Below are positions 33,053 through 40,885 of a DNA stretch of 40,885 nucleotides, piece after piece (within the stretch, counting starts at the first letter, position 1; every line of letters begins with the position of its first letter). A program made the position numbers and the translations under genes. Where the stretch lies: positions 1 through 40,885 of the forward strand of contig JAFSTK010000119.1 in NCBI GenBank assembly GCA_017450535.1. Direction: 5' to 3'. Under the pieces are notes generated by a model. The model saw only the letters and a program-made list of their open reading frames with translations. It was not told the origin of the DNA and made no database searches. The stretch is from Treponema sp. Lineage in GTDB: Bacteria > Spirochaetota > Spirochaetia > Treponematales > Treponemataceae.

Positions 33053-34009
33053 ATGAAGAAAAGCATTCTTATGGCAGCAGCGGGACTCATGATTCTCGCA
33101 TCGTTTGTTGGCTGTACAAAAAAAGCTAACAAGAACTTTATTCTTGCAACCGGCGGTACTAGCGGCACATACTATCCGTTTGGTGGCGCAATCGCAAACA
33201 TTTGGAACACCAACATTGAAGGCATGAACGTCACCGCTCAGGCAACAGGTGCTTCTGCAGAAAACCTGCGCCTCATCAGCAAAGGCGAAGCAGAATTCGG
33301 TATCGTGCAGAACGACGTTATGGACTACGCGTACAACGGAACTGACATGTTCGCACAGGCTCTGCCCAACTTGGCTACCATCGGCACATTGTACCCGGAA
33401 GTCGTGCAGATTGCCGCAAGCAAGAACAGCGGCATCAAATCAGTTGCTGACTTGCGCGGAAAACGTGTTTCAATCGGCGACGCTGGTTCTGGTGTTGAAT
33501 TCAACGCAAAACAGATTCTGGAAGGCTACGGCATCACATTCAATGACATCCAGAAGAACAATCTTTCTTTCAAAGAGTCAGCTGAAGGCATTCAGAACGG
33601 CACATTGGACGCATGTTTCGTCACCGCTGGCGTTCCGAACGCAGCATTGCAGGAGTTGGCTTTCACCGCAGGTCTCGTTCTGATTCCCGTAACTGGCGCA
33701 GAAGCAGACAAAATCGTAAACAGCTACAGCTTCTACACAAAGACAATCATCCCCGCAGGCACCTACAATGGTACTGACACCGACACCGAAGCTCTGGCAA
33801 TCAAAGCAACGCTGGCGGTAAGCGCAGAATTGGATGAGAATGTTGTATACGAAATGACCAAAGCTTTGTTTGAAAACCTTGATGCACTGGGCGCCGCTCA
33901 TGCAAAAGGCAAAGAAGTAAGCGCAAAATCAGCGGTAACAGGCGTTTCTGTTCCGTTCCATCCGGGCGCAGTCAAGTATTACAGCGAGATAGGCTTGAGC
34001 ATCAACTAA
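33053..34009 (+). CDS. TAXI family TRAP transporter solute-binding lipoprotein
   Basis: A 318-aa receptor of the TAXI subfamily, typically for glutamate, 2-oxoglutarate or related acids. The signal MKKSILMAAAGLMILASFVGC is a lipoprotein type. Family hallmarks are ILATGGTSGTYYPFGGAIANIWN, TAQATGASAENLRLISKGEAEFGIVQND and GKRVSIGDAGSGVEFNAKQILEGYGI. ATG 33053 has AAGGAG 8 nt upstream; the longer open frame upstream has no signal and is not used. DUF1850 and the fused permease follow directly, the standard TAXI order. Confidence 0.95.
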   Translation: MKKSILMAAAGLMILASFVGCTKKANKNFILATGGTSGTYYPFGGAIANIWNTNIEGMNVTAQATGASAENLRLISKGEAEFGIVQNDVMDYAYNGTDMFAQALPNLATIGTLYPEVVQIAASKNSGIKSVADLRGKRVSIGDAGSGVEFNAKQILEGYGITFNDIQKNNLSFKESAEGIQNGTLDACFVTAGVPNAALQELAFTAGLVLIPVTGAEADKIVNSYSFYTKTIIPAGTYNGTDTDTEALAIKATLAVSAELDENVVYEMTKALFENLDALGAAHAKGKEVSAKSAVTGVSVPFHPGAVKYYSEIGLSIN

Positions 34010-34012
34010 AAA

Positions 34013-34528
34013 GTGAAGAACTTGTTTCTTTACGTGGCGGCAATCGTTCTGGTTGCCGTCGCCTTGCTGACCGTTCCCGCAATCCGTTGCGTTTCGTTCA
34101 GCAACCGAAAAAATGCCGATGAGCGTGTGCTTTCAAGGGCTGCGCTCAAAGGGTTTATCATTTCTTACACCCATTCCGTGAACAAAGGCCGTGTACATGA
34201 TTACTACCGTTGCGACGGCGGAATGTTGATTTTAGACAAGACCGTATTTGTTTCGTATGGAGCAGGAATTCCCGAAGCGAGCGAAACAGACGGCGCACAT
34301 TTTGAAGTAACTGATGACGGCTATGTCATCACCAATTTGAACCGCAGGCTAGAAAAACTAGTCATGGCGGTTGGGGTCATAGCGGAACATGCTATTTCCC
34401 TCTGCAACGACGCAGACTGGCAGGACAATGAGGTCCTTTTAAAAACGCTTTTTGCACCCCAAACAAGTTTAATTGTGGAAATAAAGAAAGTACCGGTTAT
34501 CGTGTATCTTTTTTCAAGACATATATAA
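34013..34528 (+). CDS. DUF1850 domain protein of the TAXI-TRAP operon
   Basis: A 171-aa protein with one N-terminal membrane helix (NLFLYVAAIVLVAVALLTVPAI). The conserved DUF1850 segment FIISYTHSVNKGRVHDYYRCDGGMLIL lies around residues 47-75, followed by VSYGAGIPE. The family is found almost only between TAXI receptors and fused TRAP permeases, so it probably assists that transporter; its exact role is not known to me. It starts at GTG 3 nt after the receptor stop with no clear Shine-Dalgarno, so coupling is likely. Confidence 0.88.
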   Translation: MKNLFLYVAAIVLVAVALLTVPAIRCVSFSNRKNADERVLSRAALKGFIISYTHSVNKGRVHDYYRCDGGMLILDKTVFVSYGAGIPEASETDGAHFEVTDDGYVITNLNRRLEKLVMAVGVIAEHAISLCNDADWQDNEVLLKTLFAPQTSLIVEIKKVPVIVYLFSRHI

Positions 34529-34542
34529 AAAATGGAGAAGTT

Positions 34543-36573
34543 ATGGCAACTGATAAAGAAAAGCAGAAAAAACTAAACGATAGAATTGAACAGCTTTTGC
34601 CCACCACCAACGAAAAAGAAATGCAAAAGTTGATGAAGGACTTGGACAGAGAACAAGCCTACCGTGAGCACAAATGCTGGCGACAATACATCACAGTAAT
34701 TTTTTCTGTGGCATTCGTTGCGTTCCAATTGTATGCGACACTTACCGGCAGAATCACCGCACAGATTCTTCGCGCAAGTCATCTCGCTTTTGTGCAGATG
34801 CTCGCATTTTTGCTTTTCCCCGCCTCCAAAAAATTGCCGCGCAACACATTGCCTTGGTATGACGTACTATTGGCATTTGCGGGCGCGGCCTGCTGGCTTT
34901 ACATTGTCATCAATTTCCAGCATTTGGTACGCAGGGCTGGCGCATACACTCCGTTGGACATTACCGTTGGCGCAATCGGCATTTTGATTCTTATTGAAAG
35001 TTGCCGACGCATCGTAGGCATTCCGATTTTAATTATCGCCTGTACCTTTATTTTGTATGCGTTTATCGGTCCCTATCTCCCCGGATTTTTCAACCACCGC
35101 GGTTATTCGTTCCAGCGCGTGGTGAGTCACTTGTTCTTTAACACCGAAGGCATTATGGGTACGCCGATTGGCGCGTGTTCCACATTTATCTTCTTGTTCA
35201 TTCTGTTTGGCGCGCTTTTGGAGAGCACTGGAATCGGCATGTTCTTTATTGATATGTGCAATTCGATTGCCGGAGGCGCATCAGGCGGACCTGCAAAAGT
35301 CGCCGTTCTTTCCAGCGCGCTTTTGGGCACCGTCTCCGGAAGCTCTGTTTCCAATACCGTCGGCTCTGGAAGTTTTACCATCCCGATGATGAAAAAATTG
35401 GGCTACAAAGGTGAATTCGCCGGAGCGGTTGAAGCCGCAGCAAGTACGGGTGGTCAGCTCATGCCCCCGATTATGGGAGCCGCCGCATTCTTGATGGCAG
35501 AAAGCCTGGGTATGCCGTACATCACGATTGTAAAAGCGTCAGTCATTCCTGCCCTGCTCTACTTTACCGGCATTTTTATCACCGTACATCTGGAAGCGAA
35601 AAAACTGGGGCTCAAGGGACTTCCCAAAGAAGAACTGCCGCGCTTTTTGCCGTTGTTCCTCTCAAAAGGCTACATGATTTTGCCGCTGATTATCATCATT
35701 GTGTTCTTGTGCATGGGACGCACCGCCGTATACGCCGCGCTCATGGGAATTGTCAGTATCGTTCTGATTGGCATGATTACGTCTTTTGTCCGCATCGCAA
35801 AGGGCAAAAAGCCTGAGTTCACCGTAAAAAAATTGATTGAAATCATGTGTACTGCCGCCCGCAACATCATCAGCGTGGCAATCGCCTGTGCTATGGCTGG
35901 CATCATCATCGGAATCGTCACGCTCACCGGCATCGGCTTGAAATTTGGCGCGGGTCTGATTTCTATCTCTCACGGCATTGTGTTCATCACGCTCTTCCTC
36001 ACGATGATTTCTTCAATCATCCTCGGTATGGGCGCGCCGACCACCGCAAACTATCTGATTACCTCAACGATTACCGCAGGCGCAATCATCGGCTTGGGCA
36101 TTGAACCGCTCGCCGCCCATATGTTCGCATTCTACTTTGGCATCATCGCAGACGTTACCCCGCCGGTAGCCTTGGCCGCTATCGCCGGAGCCGCCATCGC
36201 AAAAGCAAAACCGATGCGCACCGCATTCCAGGCGACAAAACTTGCCATCGGCGCGTTCATCATTCCGTACATGTTTGTCTTTAACCCGCAAATGCTTATG
36301 ATAAACGCATCCGCCGGCGGACTTTTGTGGATAGTTGCCACCGCACTCATCGGCATGTTTGCTATCAGCTCCGGTCTGGAAGGCTACTCATTCCGCCAGT
36401 CCACCGTTGTTGAGCGCGTCCTGTTTATCATCGGCGGTCTCCTCTGCATTCTGCCCGAAAGCCGCAGCGACATCATAGGTCTTGTGATTGTCGCCACGCT
36501 CGTCGCATTCCAGCTGATTATGAACGCACGTGCAAAAAGCGCGGCAGTTGTCGCGGAGACGGACGGGGAATAG
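34543..36573 (+). CDS. TRAP transporter fused 4TM/12TM permease
   Basis: A 676-aa fusion of the small (DctQ-like) and large (DctM-like) TRAP membrane subunits, as usual for TAXI systems. After a charged N-terminal coil (residues 1-45) come four helices, then the DctM part with SIAGGASGGPAKVAVLSSALLGTVSGSSVSNTVGSGSFTIPMMK, GQLMPPIMGAAAFLMAE, GMGAPTTANYLI and DVTPPVALAAIAGAAIA. These are the canonical ion/substrate loop motifs. The C-terminus (about 590-676) carries three more helices. GGAG lies 5 nt before the ATG. With the receptor and DUF1850 it forms a complete sodium-coupled uptake system. Confidence 0.96.
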   Translation: MATDKEKQKKLNDRIEQLLPTTNEKEMQKLMKDLDREQAYREHKCWRQYITVIFSVAFVAFQLYATLTGRITAQILRASHLAFVQMLAFLLFPASKKLPRNTLPWYDVLLAFAGAACWLYIVINFQHLVRRAGAYTPLDITVGAIGILILIESCRRIVGIPILIIACTFILYAFIGPYLPGFFNHRGYSFQRVVSHLFFNTEGIMGTPIGACSTFIFLFILFGALLESTGIGMFFIDMCNSIAGGASGGPAKVAVLSSALLGTVSGSSVSNTVGSGSFTIPMMKKLGYKGEFAGAVEAAASTGGQLMPPIMGAAAFLMAESLGMPYITIVKASVIPALLYFTGIFITVHLEAKKLGLKGLPKEELPRFLPLFLSKGYMILPLIIIIVFLCMGRTAVYAALMGIVSIVLIGMITSFVRIAKGKKPEFTVKKLIEIMCTAARNIISVAIACAMAGIIIGIVTLTGIGLKFGAGLISISHGIVFITLFLTMISSIILGMGAPTTANYLITSTITAGAIIGLGIEPLAAHMFAFYFGIIADVTPPVALAAIAGAAIAKAKPMRTAFQATKLAIGAFIIPYMFVFNPQMLMINASAGGLLWIVATALIGMFAISSGLEGYSFRQSTVVERVLFIIGGLLCILPESRSDIIGLVIVATLVAFQLIMNARAKSAAVVAETDGE

Positions 36574-36597
36574 AGGATTCTCACACTTTTAAAAAAA

Positions 36598-37446
36598 CTA
36601 ATCCGCGATGCCATACAGCCCACCGGTCTCGGTAATCAGGTGCTCCGCTACGAGTTTTTCTGCGGCGCGCTCTAGGCGGGCGATGTCGATTTTTTCGTAC
36701 TGGGCTATTTGGTTTAAGGCGGCGGAAGGGGTTTGGGAGAGCTGACGGAGGATTGCGCCACGTGCCTGTCGCAGGGAGCCTTCAAAGCGGGATTGTTTTG
36801 CGTACTGGCGGGATTTGCGCGACGGATTCACCACTTTTTTCTTTAGGTCTGCGCCGTAGTCCATGAGCGCGTAGTACCATTCGCGTGGATTTGTTTTGTC
36901 CAGCGTTTGTTCTACGAGCGGGGCAATTTCTTTGTCGTCGATTTTTTTTCCGCTGTCGTTGAGCGCGGTGTCGGAAAAGAAAAAATGTATGTACACGGAG
37001 CGGATATTTGTTTCTATAAATACATTGGGCTGGTTGTACGCAAAGGTGCTCACCGCGCCTGCTGTATACGGGCCGATGCCGGGAAGCGACTGCAGTTCTT
37101 CTTGTGTGCGCGGAAAAATGCCGCCGTGCGTTTCGCAGACTGACTTACATGCTTTTTGCAAAAAGACTGCGCGGCGGTTGTAGCCCAGCCCAACCCAATG
37201 CGCAAGCACTTCGGAAAGGGGCGCGTCTGCGAGTGATTGTGCGGTCGGAAAGGCTTTCATCCATTCTACATATTTGGGAACGACGCGCAGTGTCTGGGTC
37301 TGCTGGAGCATCATTTCGGAGACGAGCACGGCATATGGGTCAGAAATGCCGCGCCACGCAAATTCGCGTTTGTTCGCGCGGTAAAACGCCCAAATTTCAT
37401 TCTGAAAAGATGTGATTTCGTTTGGTAGAAGAATTAACCTGGTCAT
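36598..37446 (-). CDS. MutY-like A/G-specific DNA glycosylase lacking the Fe-S cluster
   Basis: An HhH-GPD glycosylase of 282 aa closest in pattern to MutY, which removes adenine opposite 8-oxoguanine. Glu44 in SEMMLQQTQ and the hairpin LPGIGPYTAGAV (121-132) are standard. Three deviations stand out. The catalytic Asp after the hairpin is replaced by Glu145 (FIETNIRSV where MutY has DGNV). The four-Cys Fe-S motif is absent (MDYGADLKKKVVNPSRKSRQ has no Cys). The C-terminal NUDIX-like domain that recognises 8-oxoG is missing, replaced by about 60 residues resembling a winged-helix end. A Fe-S-free MutY clade is known. It starts 26 nt after apt and has no Shine-Dalgarno. Activity or specificity may be altered. 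Confidence 0.8.
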   Translation of the reverse strand: MTRLILLPNEITSFQNEIWAFYRANKREFAWRGISDPYAVLVSEMMLQQTQTLRVVPKYVEWMKAFPTAQSLADAPLSEVLAHWVGLGYNRRAVFLQKACKSVCETHGGIFPRTQEELQSLPGIGPYTAGAVSTFAYNQPNVFIETNIRSVYIHFFFSDTALNDSGKKIDDKEIAPLVEQTLDKTNPREWYYALMDYGADLKKKVVNPSRKSRQYAKQSRFEGSLRQARGAILRQLSQTPSAALNQIAQYEKIDIARLERAAEKLVAEHLITETGGLYGIAD

Positions 37447-37472
37447 GGTCTGTTCTGCTATACAAAGCGATT

Positions 37473-38006
37473 TTATTTTTCTGACAAATCAATGAGTGTG
37501 GTGACGGGAACGGGCGCGAGTTTTGACGCAAAATTCAATTCTGGGATGCCGATAACGCCAAAGAATTCCGCCACTTTGCCGCCGCCCTGCTCTATCAGTT
37601 GTTTGCTGGCAGTGAGCGTGCCGCCCGTAGCAATCAAATCGTCTATGACAAGATAATTTTTTCCCGCAGTGATGTCGGACTTGTGCGCTTCAATCGTCGC
37701 TTCGCCATATTCAAGGGCATAAGATGCTCTGTACACATCGCCGGGAAGTTTGCCTTTTTTGCGAATCAGCACGAGCGGAATGCCCAGTCTGTCTGCCAAG
37801 GGCGCGCCGAATAAAAATCCGCGGCTTTCAATAGCGGCAATCGCGTCGATTTTTTTGTCTTTGTAGATTTCGACCATGCGGTCAAGGCAGTGTTTGTATG
37901 CGGGTGGGGTTGTAAAAATACTCGTTACATCGAAAAACAGAATGCCCGGCTTGGGAAAGTCAGGCACACGGCGAATCGCTTTGTCCAACAGTTCATCTTT
38001 TGTCAT
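37473..38006 (-). CDS. apt: Adenine phosphoribosyltransferase
   Basis: Salvages adenine with PRPP to AMP. The 177-aa length is normal. The N-terminal RRVPDFPKPGILFFDVTSIF, the ESRGFLFGAPLADRLGIP loop, RKKGKLPGDVYRASYALEYG and the PRPP motif VIDDLIATGGT are diagnostic. It has no Shine-Dalgarno. A promoter at 38015-38043 predicts a leader of only 2 nt, so it is effectively leaderless. mutY follows 26 nt downstream and may be co-transcribed. Confidence 0.97.
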   Translation of the reverse strand: MTKDELLDKAIRRVPDFPKPGILFFDVTSIFTTPPAYKHCLDRMVEIYKDKKIDAIAAIESRGFLFGAPLADRLGIPLVLIRKKGKLPGDVYRASYALEYGEATIEAHKSDITAGKNYLVIDDLIATGGTLTASKQLIEQGGGKVAEFFGVIGIPELNFASKLAPVPVTTLIDLSEK

Positions 38007-38014
38007 AACAATCT

Positions 38015-38043
38015 ATTGTACCGCAATCCGCCGCTGGTGTCTA
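38015..38043 (-). promoter_or_regulatory. Promoter of apt, near-leaderless
   Basis: Minus strand TAGACA (38043-38038), 17-bp spacer, TACAAT (38020-38015); predicted +1 at 38008, two bases before ATG 38006. Confidence 0.6.
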
Positions 38044-38051
38044 TGATTACA

Positions 38052-38636
38052 TTACTCGAATTTGAATGCGCCGCCGATACGGAACGCAAAATCAAAGATA
38101 CTGCCAATTCTCAACGCAAATTCTGAGTGAGCAGCAAACTTTTCATTAAAAGTAAATGCGCAACCAGTTACAAAGTCAGTGGCAAAATAAACTTCTGTTG
38201 ACGAGATAGAAGTATTAGCACCAAAAAATCTTAATTCTGTAGACATGTGCATAATTGGTACACAGAAACCTGCGCCAGCATAAGGAACAATTTGGCTCAG
38301 CACACCTGTATCACCAGTGAAAGAACCAATTGAGCGGGCATACAAGGCACGAACACCTGGGGCAAATACCTTTGAACTAATGTCCTCAATGCCATAATCC
38401 TTACCGCCAAAGTTGCAGTCAACAAAGCCTTCCAGCCCCAATCCTTCTACGGGGAACAAATTGGTTACACCGAATACAGGCTCAATGGTAAAGTGAGAGA
38501 GACCTTTGTTGTCAGACCAATAGCCATAACCAAGTGAACCTCTGACATACATGCCGATTTCATCTGATTTTTCTGCAAATGCAGTTCCAAAAGAAACAGC
38601 TGCAAACAGCATCAAAACCAATCCAATCTTTTTCAC
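38052..38636 (-). CDS. Exported outer-membrane beta-barrel-like protein
   Basis: A 194-aa exported protein with a clear signal (MKKIGLVLMLFAAVSFGTAFA). The mature part alternates short amphipathic strands with Gly- and aromatic-rich turns (GMYVRGSLGYGYWSDNKG; GVRALYARSIGSF; VPYAGAGFCVPIMHMSTELRFFGAN; FALRIGSIFDFAFRIGGAFKFE), which suggests a small barrel. The final residues alternate hydrophobics as in outer-membrane proteins. No family is recognised. The start is GTG 38636 with AGGAG 6 nt upstream; an overlapping ATG is out of frame. A perfect promoter precedes it, so it is likely abundant. Confidence 0.78.
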   Translation of the reverse strand: MKKIGLVLMLFAAVSFGTAFAEKSDEIGMYVRGSLGYGYWSDNKGLSHFTIEPVFGVTNLFPVEGLGLEGFVDCNFGGKDYGIEDISSKVFAPGVRALYARSIGSFTGDTGVLSQIVPYAGAGFCVPIMHMSTELRFFGANTSISSTEVYFATDFVTGCAFTFNEKFAAHSEFALRIGSIFDFAFRIGGAFKFE

Positions 38637-38661
38637 ATTATACTCCTATTATTTTTTCTCA

Positions 38662-38690
38662 ATTATATTCTTTTGCATAGTCAGTGTCAA
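38662..38690 (-). promoter_or_regulatory. Consensus sigma70 promoter of the barrel-like protein gene
   Basis: Minus strand TTGACA (38690-38685), 17-bp spacer, TATAAT (38667-38662): a full consensus match. The leader is about 19 nt and carries AGGAG. Confidence 0.9.
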
Positions 38691-38697
38691 ATGCGTG

Positions 38698-38795
38698 AGC
38701 GCTGGGAGGGGTGGCGCAGCCAGTGCGTTAAGCACCGCGCGTCAGCAAGCCCCGACCATAGCGACCCAAAGCGCAGCGACGGGGCACGCCCAGAA
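38698..38795 (+). repeat. GC-rich intergenic repeat, copy 2
   Basis: Begins AGCGCTGGGA, contains CATAGCGAC (38757-38765) and ends CGCCCAGAA, matching in order the element at 8721-8807 read on the other strand. GCCCCG and CGGGGC arms can form a hairpin. It lies downstream of tyrA and just upstream of the next promoter. Confidence 0.5.
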
Positions 38796-38811
38796 TACAA
38801 AAAAACACGCC

Positions 38812-39705
38812 CTACTTTCTCACGGTACGAATCGAACCCATTTTGAGACGCTGCTCACGGGTGTCTGTCAGCATATCGCGCAAACTGTCGGCATCTTCTT
38901 CAGAAATGTACTTTTTGAAGCGTTCCATTTGCTTTTGGAAATTCTCGATGTGGGCGACCAGTTTTTCCTTATTGCTGATAAAAAGTTCTGTCCAGAGGGG
39001 CGCGTTAATCATGGCGATGCGCGTCAAATCTTCAAACGAACCGCCTCCGAACGCTGTAATTTCCGGGTCTTCGGCACTTTCTACGAGCGCGCTTGCAATC
39101 ACATGGCAGAGCTGTGAGGTAAAACCGATTTTCCAGTCGTGGGTGTCGCAGGAAGTTTCGGTAATCCGCGTAAAGCCCATCTCAGTGACAAGAGTGCGCA
39201 TAAAATCCAGATTTTCCGGTTTATTGAAACTTGACGGACAAAGGATGTAGTTGTGATTCACGAAAAATTTCGCGTCTGAATTGGCATAGCCTTCTTTTTC
39301 GCCGCCAGCCATCGGATGACCGATGATAAAATCTACGTCGGGGCGCAGAATGTCGGGCAACGCTTTTTCAAAAATGCCTTTGACGCCGGAAATATCCGTG
39401 ACGATTGCACCTCTTTTGAAATGCTCACGGTGCTCCTTCATAAAATCCAGCGTGGCATGCGGGTACAGGCAGACAAACACCATGTCACATTCGGCAAGCA
39501 TTTTGTCTACGCAGTCCGACGTGTACACTGCCGTAGCCACTCCTTCTGAGACAGCCTGCGCAAGACAAGCCGTGCTGCGGTTACAAGCGAGAACTTTTCC
39601 CGTCGCACCTGCCTGGCTCAAAATATTCTGCCGAATCGACTTGGCGAACGAGCCGCCCATGATTCCCAATCCAACTATTCCGTATGTCGCGTGTTTCAGT
39701 TCCAT
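38812..39705 (-). CDS. tyrA: Prephenate dehydrogenase
   Basis: Oxidative decarboxylation of prephenate to 4-hydroxyphenylpyruvate in tyrosine synthesis. The protein is 297 aa. The NAD-binding GxGxxG is GIVGLGIMGGS (about 10-20). GHPMAGGEKEGYANSD carries the conserved catalytic-region His, and FTSQLCHVIASAL is the family's dimer-domain motif. No ACT domain is fused. The ATG shares its A with the TAA of aroF (TAATG), and AAGGA lies 7 nt upstream, so it is translationally coupled to the first enzyme of the pathway. Confidence 0.93.
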   Translation of the reverse strand: MELKHATYGIVGLGIMGGSFAKSIRQNILSQAGATGKVLACNRSTACLAQAVSEGVATAVYTSDCVDKMLAECDMVFVCLYPHATLDFMKEHREHFKRGAIVTDISGVKGIFEKALPDILRPDVDFIIGHPMAGGEKEGYANSDAKFFVNHNYILCPSSFNKPENLDFMRTLVTEMGFTRITETSCDTHDWKIGFTSQLCHVIASALVESAEDPEITAFGGGSFEDLTRIAMINAPLWTELFISNKEKLVAHIENFQKQMERFKKYISEEDADSLRDMLTDTREQRLKMGSIRTVRK

Positions 39706-40739
39706 TACACTGTCCTTCCTTCTACCGCCGCATATTTTGCGAGCACTTTCATTAAATCATCAAATTGCGCGGGTGTCAAAGACTGTTCGCCGTCACACAG
39801 GGCTTTTTCGGGGTTGTTGTGCACTTCGATAATCAGTCCGTCCGCGCCAACTGCGACCGCCGCTTTTGCCAGTGTGGGAACCATCCAACGGATTCCGCAG
39901 GCGTGGCTTGGGTCGATGATGACAGGAAGATGTGTCTCTTTTTTGAGGTACGGCACAATGGAAAGGTCAAGGCAGTTGCGGGTGTAGTTGTCAAAGGTGC
40001 GGATGCCACGCTCACAGAGGATGACGTTTTCGTTTCCGCTCGCCATGATGTATTCTGCGCTCATCAGGAATTCTTTTACTGTTGCGCTCAGTCCGCGCTT
40101 TAGGAGAATCGGATTTTTGAGTTTGCCGACTTCTTTGAGCAAATCGAAGTTCTGCATGTTGCGCGCGCCAATCTGAATGATGTCAACGTCCTCAAACAAA
40201 GGTATCTGGTTGATTGCCATAAGTTCTGTGACGATGGGGAGTCCGGTTTCTTTTCGCGCGATTTTGAGCAAGTCCAGTCCTTCTGCGCCTAGGCCCTGGA
40301 ATGAGTACGGGCTGGTTCGGGGTTTGAACGCGCCGCCACGGAGGAATCTTGCTCCGCTCGCCTTGACCGCTTTTGCGACTTCTACCACTTGTTCTTCGGT
40401 CTCCACTGAACAGGGTCCCGCCATAATCGCGCAGGTTTTTCCATCGCCGATGTTCGCGCCAAGTTTTGCGTCTGTTTTGGACAACACGGGGATAACGGTG
40501 TCTGCGGGATGGAATGAGCGGCTTGCCTGTTTGTACGGGGCTTTGACACGCTGCGCGCTCTCCACGATTTCGTTTGCCAGAAGTTCTTCGGGAGTGATGC
40601 GGCTTGTGTCACCAATCAATCCCAAAATCGTTACATCCGCGCCTTTTGACTCGTGCAAATCCAGTCCGCGGGCTTTGAGTCCTGCCTTGAGTTCATTCAC
40701 CTTTGCTTCAGGTGCGCCATTTTTCAATACGACAATCAT
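39705..40739 (-). CDS. aroF: 3-deoxy-7-phosphoheptulonate (DAHP) synthase, type I beta with N-terminal regulatory domain
   Basis: First step of aromatic biosynthesis: PEP plus erythrose-4-phosphate to DAHP. The protein is 344 aa. An N-terminal ferredoxin-like domain (residues 1-70, MIVVLKNGAPEAKVNELKAGLKARG), as in the Thermotoga enzyme, confers feedback control. The barrel shows MAGPCSVETEEQV, FLRGGAFKPRTSPYSFQGLG, LLKRGLSATVKEFL, CERGIRTFDNYTRN and the metal region IIDPSHACG. GAGGAG lies 7 nt before the ATG. A TATACT (40798-40793) could be its -10, overlapping the -10 of the divergent gene. No Trp- or Phe-rich leader ORF is visible. Confidence 0.96.
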   Translation of the reverse strand: MIVVLKNGAPEAKVNELKAGLKARGLDLHESKGADVTILGLIGDTSRITPEELLANEIVESAQRVKAPYKQASRSFHPADTVIPVLSKTDAKLGANIGDGKTCAIMAGPCSVETEEQVVEVAKAVKASGARFLRGGAFKPRTSPYSFQGLGAEGLDLLKIARKETGLPIVTELMAINQIPLFEDVDIIQIGARNMQNFDLLKEVGKLKNPILLKRGLSATVKEFLMSAEYIMASGNENVILCERGIRTFDNYTRNCLDLSIVPYLKKETHLPVIIDPSHACGIRWMVPTLAKAAVAVGADGLIIEVHNNPEKALCDGEQSLTPAQFDDLMKVLAKYAAVEGRTV

Positions 40740-40766
40740 TTCTATTCTCCTCGTATATTAATGTTA

Positions 40767-40795
40767 TTGAATTATCTTATTCGATTTGGGATAGT
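40767..40795 (+). promoter_or_regulatory. Promoter of the last, truncated gene, predicting a leaderless mRNA
   Basis: TTGAAT (40767-40772), a 17-bp spacer and GATAGT (40790-40795), then 6 nt and GTG 40802 at the predicted +1. The -10 region overlaps a possible -10 for aroF on the other strand. Confidence 0.4.
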
Positions 40796-40801
40796 ATACC
40801 C

Positions 40802-40885
40802 GTGACATATGACCCGATAACCCGTTTTCTCCTTGGGGCTTTCCCCGTAACAAAGACTGGGTTTCTTGCTCTGGATGGCAGTACA
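40802..40885 (+). CDS. 5' end of an unknown gene (truncated by window edge)
   Basis: The frame is open from GTG 40802 to the window end, 28 codons beginning VTYDPITRFLLGAFPVTKTG. It is divergent from aroF, has a promoter whose +1 would be the GTG, and has no Shine-Dalgarno, which fits the leaderless class in this window. The family cannot be told from 28 residues. Confidence 0.45.
   Translation, partial: MTYDPITRFLLGAFPVTKTGFLALDGST

Noticed and set aside
38637..38642. TATAAT touching the GTG of the barrel-like protein gene as a leaderless promoter
   Set aside because: It is the spacer between a good AGGAG and the start codon, and a full consensus promoter lies just upstream.
1..40885. rRNA, tRNA, CRISPR arrays, insertion sequences, replication origin
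   Set aside because: None could be recognised by eye on either strand. A covariance-model scan would be needed to exclude small RNAs.

Overview
The window reads as a chromosomal segment of a free-living or gut/rumen-type spirochaete, most likely a Treponema relative. This is inferred from gene content: a DUF4954 beta-helix protein, Cys-anchored solute-binding lipoproteins of several TRAP/TTT families, c-di-GMP enzymes, a group-2-like sigma factor, and leucine and aromatic biosynthesis. No rRNA, tRNA, CRISPR array, insertion sequence or integrase was seen. Gene density is high, and the only gene-free stretch over 300 bp is 10960-11343.

Layout. 1-275: 3' end of an unknown gene, a diverged second copy of that 3' end, and a strong terminator. 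349-7129: a periplasmic-sensor GGDEF-EAL protein, a small membrane protein, a transglutaminase/TPR-like secreted protein, and a DUF4954 protein. 7126-10959 (minus strand): alternative sigma factor, divergent polysaccharide deacetylase, tsaD and a DUF456 membrane protein. 11344-13535: citrate synthase coupled to an RsuA-type pseudouridine synthase. 13538-15543 (minus strand): leuA behind a leader-peptide attenuator. 15565-22154: two orphan TRAP solute-binding lipoproteins, a transmembrane diguanylate cyclase and a catalytically dead M16-like protein. 22151-25438: a MATE exporter, divergent from an RloA/RloB (AbiL-like) pair. 25446-28629: a complete TctCBA tricarboxylate-type transporter. 28660-31009: an esterase-like hydrolase and a lipoprotein. 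31117-36573: gpmI, then a TAXI-TRAP transporter (receptor, DUF1850, fused permease). 36598-40739 (minus strand): a MutY-like glycosylase, apt, an outer-membrane-like protein, tyrA and aroF. 40802-end: the start of a divergent unknown gene.

Regulatory reading. Many promoters show sigma70-type -35/-10 boxes about 17 bp apart. They fall into two classes. Genes with a Shine-Dalgarno (SD) sequence have a 5' UTR. A second group has no SD, and its -10 box lies 6-8 bp before the start codon, so the predicted transcript begins at or within 2 nt of the ATG/GTG. This leaderless class includes DUF4954, the transglutaminase-like gene, tsaD, MATE, rloA, apt, the last partial gene and the leuA leader peptide. 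The leuA leader has a Leu-rich 20-codon ORF followed by an intrinsic terminator, a classical attenuation layout that begins with a leaderless peptide. The sigma-factor gene is preceded by a near-perfect sigma54 promoter with inverted repeats upstream, which suggests a sigma54-to-sigma70-family cascade like RpoN-RpoS of Borrelia. All of this rests on reading the sequence by eye; nothing was searched or computed.
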